36,739 nucleotides of DNA from Bryobacter sp. (GTDB taxonomy: Bacteria; Acidobacteriota; Terriglobia; Bryobacterales; Bryobacteraceae). The translations under genes were made by a program, and so were the position numbers. This document shows, piece by piece, positions 32,631-36,739 of the stretch (position 1 is the first letter of the stretch; each line of letters starts with the position of its first letter). The notes beneath the pieces are model-generated. The model saw only the letters and a program-made list of their open reading frames with translations, did not search any database and was not told where the DNA came from. Where the stretch lies: NCBI GenBank assembly GCA_022843605.1, contig JALHNI010000061.1:1-36739 (forward strand). The letters are read 5' to 3'.

Positions 32631-33731
32631 ATGCTGATCGCTCCGTCATCCTCCCACTGCTGTGCAAACTGCTTTGCGCATCCGTGGTTAAAACACTTTA
32701 TTCGCGACGGAGGGGACGAAAAAGGCACGTGTTCTTACTGCCAGGCGCATCACGTTCGCATGTTAAATATCGAGGCATTGGCCGAGCCTTTTAACAATCT
32801 GCTGGGGGAATATGTTGGCGAATCCTACCGAGAACACGAAATCGAACCGGGAAGCCATCATTGGCGAGCGAGGCCGCTGCTTGAGGCGCTACAGGAAGAC
32901 TGGGAGCTATTCGCGCCTGTCACGCTTGCCCGTAATACGGTGGCTTCACTCCTGTCGGCAATACTGAATCATTCGGTCCACAAGTTCGGTGACCAGCTAA
33001 AGCACGACAGTTGGGTGTTGAACCATAGCACTCAGGCAATGTTTACCGCGTCTCGACAGTTCAACAAATTCTTCGGGTGTGACCCCTTCAGTGACCGTAT
33101 ATCTTTCGAAGAGGTTCGTAAGTCCGTGGAACTTCTAGGCACAGCAGAGAATCAAGTAGCTGACAACCTGCCATATTTTGCAGTGCTTCTTGAGACTGGG
33201 CGCGCTTTCGTTAGAGCGCGGCAGGGGTGCGAGAAAGATGCAGTTGGAACGAATAAGCCCTATGATGACCTCGGGCCGAACCCGCTGCATCCCGCAAGTC
33301 GAGCGAACACAGACTCGCAGTATGCGCTCTACCTCGCAGACGCTGCAACCACCGCGCTGGCCGAGATTCGGCTTCTGCCTGGCGATGTTGCATCAGTTGC
33401 TGAAGTTTCACTCACTCAAAACGTCACGGTCCTCGATCTGAGCCAAAGTTTCGGTGAGATCAATCCCTTTGTTACGAAGAACCTCTCCTGGATCCTGGAT
33501 CTCAGCCATCTTCTATCTTCGGTCGCGGAGGTAATCTCACGACCAGCGTTTAATCCCTCGGATTACGCGCTTACACAGCATATGGCCAATATTGCAAGAG
33601 CAGCGGGTTACGATGGCATTCGCTATCCAAGTGCACTGGATGGGCGTCAAAACAATCTAGTGCTGTTCACAAGCGGCGTGGTCCGAATCGGAAATACCTG
33701 GGTAGCGACACAAGTCGAGCCAAATTCTTAG
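32631..33731 (+). CDS. RES-domain protein with N-terminal zinc-ribbon/HEPN-like region
   Basis: A 366-residue protein. The N-terminus has a zinc-binding CANC...CSYC arrangement (Cys11/14 and Cys34/37) and a helical domain like the HEPN/RES N-terminal domain 1. The C-terminal RES domain includes Arg195 in FVRARQG, the block NPLHPASRANTDSQYALYLADAA, and Glu245 in TALAEI. RES toxins degrade NAD+ by phosphorolysis or transfer ADP-ribose; they are normally neutralised by Xre-family antitoxins. No Xre antitoxin gene is beside this one, which favours a stand-alone effector triggered by partners, perhaps the upstream EACC1-like protein. The ATG at 32631 is preferred to the TTG just before it. Confidence 0.82.
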   Translation: MLIAPSSSHCCANCFAHPWLKHFIRDGGDEKGTCSYCQAHHVRMLNIEALAEPFNNLLGEYVGESYREHEIEPGSHHWRARPLLEALQEDWELFAPVTLARNTVASLLSAILNHSVHKFGDQLKHDSWVLNHSTQAMFTASRQFNKFFGCDPFSDRISFEEVRKSVELLGTAENQVADNLPYFAVLLETGRAFVRARQGCEKDAVGTNKPYDDLGPNPLHPASRANTDSQYALYLADAATTALAEIRLLPGDVASVAEVSLTQNVTVLDLSQSFGEINPFVTKNLSWILDLSHLLSSVAEVISRPAFNPSDYALTQHMANIARAAGYDGIRYPSALDGRQNNLVLFTSGVVRIGNTWVATQVEPNS

Positions 33732-34658
33732 CTCTTGCATTTAAACACGATAAAATACATTTTCATGTTTACCACTCCTTGCCACTCACCGGAGTGGCCC
33801 GGTGCCGAAGGGGAACGCGATTGAGGTCTTGGCCCGCTTGCACGGCGAACTCGCCATGCCCAAGTGCGCGGCATCCCAATGTGACGGTGATCCATGCGCC
33901 GGCGGCAGTGGCGACCGTCCTATAATAAGGCTGGATGATACGGGTGTCGCCAGCTTCCGCATGGGCGTATTTTGCGTTTGCCGCCGCGAAATGGATTTCG
34001 CCGTTGGACCGCAAAGCGGCAGTGTGGAAATGTCCGGACGAGCGGAATAGTGACACCGTCAGGATGCTAGCCGCGTATCGCACCGAAGATTGACCCAACC
34101 AGTGCCTCAATGACGCGTCATCCGGAAGTTGGCGAGAGATCAGGCTGCGGAATTCTGGTTGCCGCAACCTATCCGAGACGACATTGAATGGGCCAATTGG
34201 CTCCGATGGTTGAAGCTAACCTAAACACGCTGGTCATAGAGTAATGGTGGAACGGTTGTGGCATGGCTGGCCGAGACCTTGATCGCGGACGCCCCGAAGG
34301 TGGCGGTCCTTGGGCGCGCTGGGAGCGAAGCGGCTGCCTGTCATAGGCGTCGTTCCTCGTCCGCCGCAAGCTTTCCTTCGATGTGGCAGACGCGCTACAC
34401 CTGCCGGATTCGGTTGGTGAGAGACGTCATGGAGCGGTCACGTCACGGAAATCCTCGGGAGGCCTTCATAGTGGGGAACTCCCTCCGGTTCGTCCATCCG
34501 TTGCATTTTAGGGCAATACGAGGCAGTATGGTGTCGCCGGCCGTCCATTGTTCTGAGAAACGCGCCGGCGCCAGGGGCGGTAGCTTCCGCGATGGAAGAG
34601 CCAGCGGACTCGAGGTTGTCGAGATCACGATGCGATTTTGTTAGACGGAGAATACGTG
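33732..34658. other. Gene-poor interval, 927 bp
   Basis: Nothing certain here. An AT-rich patch (33739-33772) follows the RES gene. A minus-strand frame at 33769-34167 (132 codons) and a plus-strand frame at 34258-34644 have no recognised domain, signal or ribosome site, and their composition resembles non-coding high-GC sequence. They are left out as genes, though the minus-strand frame could be a decayed one. Confidence 0.55.
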
Positions 34659-34847
34659 ATGCCATCCGAAAAGACGGGCGTCGATCGGTTGTTGAGCAAA
34701 CTGGACGACGAACAAAAAGAGAACCTTGGCGACCTGATGTGGGCGTGGAAGACTGGTGGCGACGAAGCTCTCAGAGCCGCGCAAAACAGGCTGAATCCCA
34801 GGTTAATTGATCCTCGTGACAGAAATCCGGATCCGGGCGCGAAGTAA
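34659..34847 (+). CDS. Small paralogue A, unknown function, 62 aa
   Basis: Encodes a short helical, charged protein. The core LLSKLDDEQKENLGDLMWA then GGDEALRAAQNR is shared in pattern with the 52-residue gene 115 nt downstream: L..L...QK.NL.DLM.A...G.[DE]AL.AA..R. A basic, Pro- and Asp-rich tail is added. The starting ATG 34659 is preceded by GGAG nine bases upstream. The repeat of this pattern in two adjacent genes supports both being real. No known family is recognised. Confidence 0.62.
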   Translation: MPSEKTGVDRLLSKLDDEQKENLGDLMWAWKTGGDEALRAAQNRLNPRLIDPRDRNPDPGAK

Positions 34848-34962
34848 GGCAACAGCTTCTTGGGGACGACGGTAGCCTCGTCCGGTTGGACGAACCGCTA
34901 TTCGCCGCGGATTGCACTGAGCCACTAGTTGCGATTCTCTATCGCACAAAGGGAGAGCAGAA

Positions 34963-35121
34963 ATGCCTTTATCGAAGGAACTCAAGGACAAGCTGGAAGG
35001 GCTTTCACCCCAGCAAAAGGGGAACCTTTCGGACCTGATGGCCGCTCACGAGCAGGGGGCGGACGCCTTGCTGGCCGCCATGAAAAGAATTTGGGGTCCG
35101 GTGCGCAATAACCCCGCGTAA
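34963..35121 (+). CDS. Small paralogue B, unknown function, 52 aa
   Basis: A 52-residue protein, MPLSKELKDKLEGLSPQQKG at the start and ADALLAAMKRIWGPV near the end. It shares the core pattern of the 34659 gene. A good ribosome site GGGAGAG stands before ATG 34963. The two could be a toxin/antitoxin-like or regulatory pair, but nothing in sequence proves this. It stands about 280 nt upstream of the CBS gene; that interval (35122-35405) shows no feature. Confidence 0.68.
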   Translation: MPLSKELKDKLEGLSPQQKGNLSDLMAAHEQGADALLAAMKRIWGPVRNNPA

Positions 35122-35405
35122 TGGCCTCTAGGGCATCTCGAACGCACTTTTACAGTGGCACTCAGGTCAGAAACAGCGTGATTGACCATCCCCGAGGCAA
35201 TTTTTTCAGCCCCAATGCGGCCAGCGCCTGAGAATCAATGAATAGACGGCCAAAGGGGGCTCTCCGTAGGGACGGCCCTCGAAGTGCTGTGTAAACGGAT
35301 TGGACGTCTCGAAGCGTGGAGCTACAGCTTCACTTCGGGAGTACGATAGTCCCGCGAATCAGGAGTTGCACATGCAATCGATCGCAAGAAGTGGGGAAAT
35401 AGAAA

Positions 35406-35804
35406 ATGAGTTGTTGTCGCGATGTAATGAAACCAATCGAGGCGTCCTCGTTCTGTACGCCGAAATACACTGCGGCACAGGCCGCGCAGTCGATCCGCAA
35501 GTCGGGTTGCGGCTGCGCGCCGGTTGTCGCCGATACGAAAGCGCTTGCGCTGGTCGGGGTCGTGACGGAACGTGACGTCTGTTGTCACGTCGCGGCTGAT
35601 GACCTGCGCCCTTCTGAGGTCAGCGTCGAGAAGATCATGCGCCCCTTGTCGGCATGTTGCAGTGCAGATGAGTCGGTTGATGAAGCACGCCGTAAACTCC
35701 ATGAGCATGGTGCAACGAGCCTGCCTGTTGTGGATAAGACCGGCTGTTGCTGTGGAACGGTTAGTATTCAACATCTGGACGAATCGCCCAAGAACAGACT
35801 CTAA
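35406..35804 (+). CDS. Cysteine-rich CBS-domain pair protein
   Basis: A 132-residue protein with two CBS motifs: DVMKP...AAQSIRKSGCGCAPVV then TERDVCCHVAADDL, and KIMRPLSACCSADESVDEARR then GATSLPVVDKTG. CBS pairs bind adenine nucleotides and act as regulatory sensors. The oddity is 12 cysteines, many as CC or CxC pairs (SCC, GCGC, VCC, ACC, GCCCG) at places where ordinary CBS proteins have neutral or charged residues. The next gene encodes a 19-Cys copper-storage-type protein, so metal binding or redox sensing is plausible (inference). Ribosome site GGGGAAA precedes ATG 35406. Confidence 0.86.
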   Translation: MSCCRDVMKPIEASSFCTPKYTAAQAAQSIRKSGCGCAPVVADTKALALVGVVTERDVCCHVAADDLRPSEVSVEKIMRPLSACCSADESVDEARRKLHEHGATSLPVVDKTGCCCGTVSIQHLDESPKNRL

Positions 35805-35952
35805 CTGGTGCGAATCTGGCGTGACGCTCGAGCGAGCGGCAACTTCGATCTGCGATCGTGCCTTCCTCACCACAGCGCAATTTCTATCGCTAAGTCGTCG
35901 TAACGGACACCACCGAGATAACAACAAACAGCCACTTAGGAGAATTTACGAT

Positions 35953-36285
35953 ATGTCCCACGAAAAGTACGAAACTTGTATTAATGCTTGCCAAGAGTGC
36001 GTGGTCGCCTGCGAGCATTGCGCGACGGCCTGTCTGCATGAAGCCGACATTAAAGCGATGGCGCTTTGCATTGCATTGGACCGGGACTGCGCGGATATTT
36101 GCAGTCTGGCAGTGCAGCTCATGTCGCGCGGCTCAGCCTACGCTTCGAAGTTCTGCGCGTTATGCGCGGAGGTTTGCCAGGCTTGCGGCGACGAGTGCGC
36201 CAAGCACAAAGTAGAGCATTGTCAGCAATGCGCGACTGCTTGCCATAAGTGTGCCGAAGAGTGCCGGAAAATGGCAAAGATGTAG
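35953..36285 (+). CDS. Four-helix-bundle copper-binding (Csp/DUF326) protein
   Basis: A 110-residue protein with 19 cysteines spaced for a four-helix bundle (C9, C13, C16, C20, C23, C27; C39, C46, C50; C68, C71, C75, C78, C82; C90, C93, C97, C100, C104), facing inward to bind many Cu(I) ions. This is the DUF326/Csp copper-storage signature. There is no signal peptide, so it is a cytosolic form like Csp3. TTAGGAG at 35935-35941 serves as ribosome site before ATG 35953. It lies 148 nt past the Cys-rich CBS gene, on the same strand, and may be regulated with it. Confidence 0.9.
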   Translation: MSHEKYETCINACQECVVACEHCATACLHEADIKAMALCIALDRDCADICSLAVQLMSRGSAYASKFCALCAEVCQACGDECAKHKVEHCQQCATACHKCAEECRKMAKM

Positions 36286-36375
36286 TTGGGCTCTTGACGC
36301 CTCTCGCTCCGTCCCGCTGCGAGTTCCTACGATTTGAGTGCGGGAAACGTTGGCAGGAAACGTTGGGGGGAACAA

Positions 36376-36650
36376 CCCCGATCGCCGCTGGACTCGCCCG
36401 CCGGCCGACCGATTGGCCCTGGTCCAGCGCCAAGGCCCACTTGGCCAATCACGACCCCGACGACTTACTCACCCTCGACCACTGGCGTCAGATCTTCGGC
36501 AACCCCGCGACCATCGCCCACGACTGGCAGATCTACCTCAACGGTCCCCGCGAGGAGGTCCAGCACAACGCCGCCCGAATTCGCCGCTGGCACACCGGTT
36601 CCCGGCACAATCGCCCGCTGAACTTTGCCAACGGTCCGCCAGGCAACTGA
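36376..36650 (+). pseudogene. C-terminal fragment of a RAYT (REP-associated tyrosine transposase)
   Basis: The frame ending at 36650 carries IAAGLARRPTDWPWSSAKAH, the conserved C-terminal block of Y1/IS200-related RAYT proteins (commonly NPVRAGL...WPWSS), then LLTLDHWRQIFGNP and HNAARIRRWHTG. The catalytic N-terminal HUH and tyrosine domain is missing; the open frame before 36376 has no family resemblance. It is therefore a remnant. A short duplicated GGAAACGTTGG occurs just upstream (36344-36366). Confidence 0.74.
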
Positions 36651-36739
36651 CCCGGCGTCCCCCGCGTCGTTGCCCTCGGCCTGTGTTCCTGCTCCCCGCG
36701 TCCATCCTACCCCTCCCCGAGCGTCACCCTGACGCCCTT

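Noticed and set aside
33769..34167. Minus-strand frame of 132 codons
   Set aside because: No ribosome site, no recognised domain, and a similarly long open frame exists on the other strand.
34258..34644. Plus-strand frame of 128 codons
   Set aside because: Composition is Arg/Ser-rich as in non-coding high-GC frames and no domain is recognised.

Overview
The window reads as a high-GC chromosomal segment from a member of the Acidobacteriota, most like the Solibacter/Bryobacter group. This is an inference from gene content: an ECF sigma factor translationally coupled to a TPR-containing Ser/Thr kinase, the C-terminal tail of a large Acidobacteria-style TonB-dependent receptor, a secreted DUF1080 protein and RraA-like protein, an exosortase E/VPEID-type pair, an HTH plus SEC-C protein and a degraded RAYT transposase. 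No marker gene (rRNA, rpoB) is present to fix the taxonomy.

Layout. 1-3.4 kb: tRNA-Gly(CCC), a sigma-54 activator with a degenerate receiver, an ECF sigma/anti-sigma pair and gluQ. 3.4-6.0 kb: a Tat-type DUF1080 protein, then exosortase E fused to a CPBP protease with its 54-residue substrate and a clear terminator. 6.0-11.0 kb: a membrane fatty-acid-hydroxylase-type enzyme divergent from an RraA-like protein, then a leftward operon of M55 D-aminopeptidase, M19 dipeptidase and MFS transporter. 11.0-14.4 kb is a scar zone: a HEAT-repeat gene tail, a decayed IS6-family element, a TonB-receptor tail and an LVIVD-propeller gene with an in-frame amber codon. 14.5-19.5 kb: a DUF1559-type pseudopilin, a 26-bp perfect palindrome, and an overlapping operon of ECF sigma factor, Ser/Thr kinase and globin. 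19.5-26.5 kb: TolC-like protein, small membrane protein plus JAMM peptidase, a leftward ribH-nusB-MFS-ABC operon, an esterase and a DUF2256 zinc-ribbon gene.

From about 26.7 kb the density drops and the content becomes accessory: an HTH/SEC-C protein, a nucleotidyltransferase plus TIM-barrel pair between two roughly 173-bp direct repeats, a zf-TFIIB protein, a candidate conflict cluster (unknown protein with a HEPN-like RxxxxH motif, an EACC1-like adaptor, a RES toxin-type protein), two small paralogues, a cysteine-rich CBS protein beside a 19-cysteine four-helix copper-binding protein, and a RAYT fragment.

Themes: paired signalling genes (sigma/anti-sigma, sigma/kinase/globin), envelope processing (exosortase E), peptide scavenging, and a right arm of likely mobile or defence cargo. 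Several gene starts have a TATAAT-like hexamer only 5-9 nt upstream, suggesting leaderless or very short-leader mRNAs. The best candidates for something undescribed are the 31.2-33.7 kb cluster, the repeat-flanked cassette at 27.3-29.9 kb, the sigma-kinase-globin operon and the minimal exosortase E substrate.
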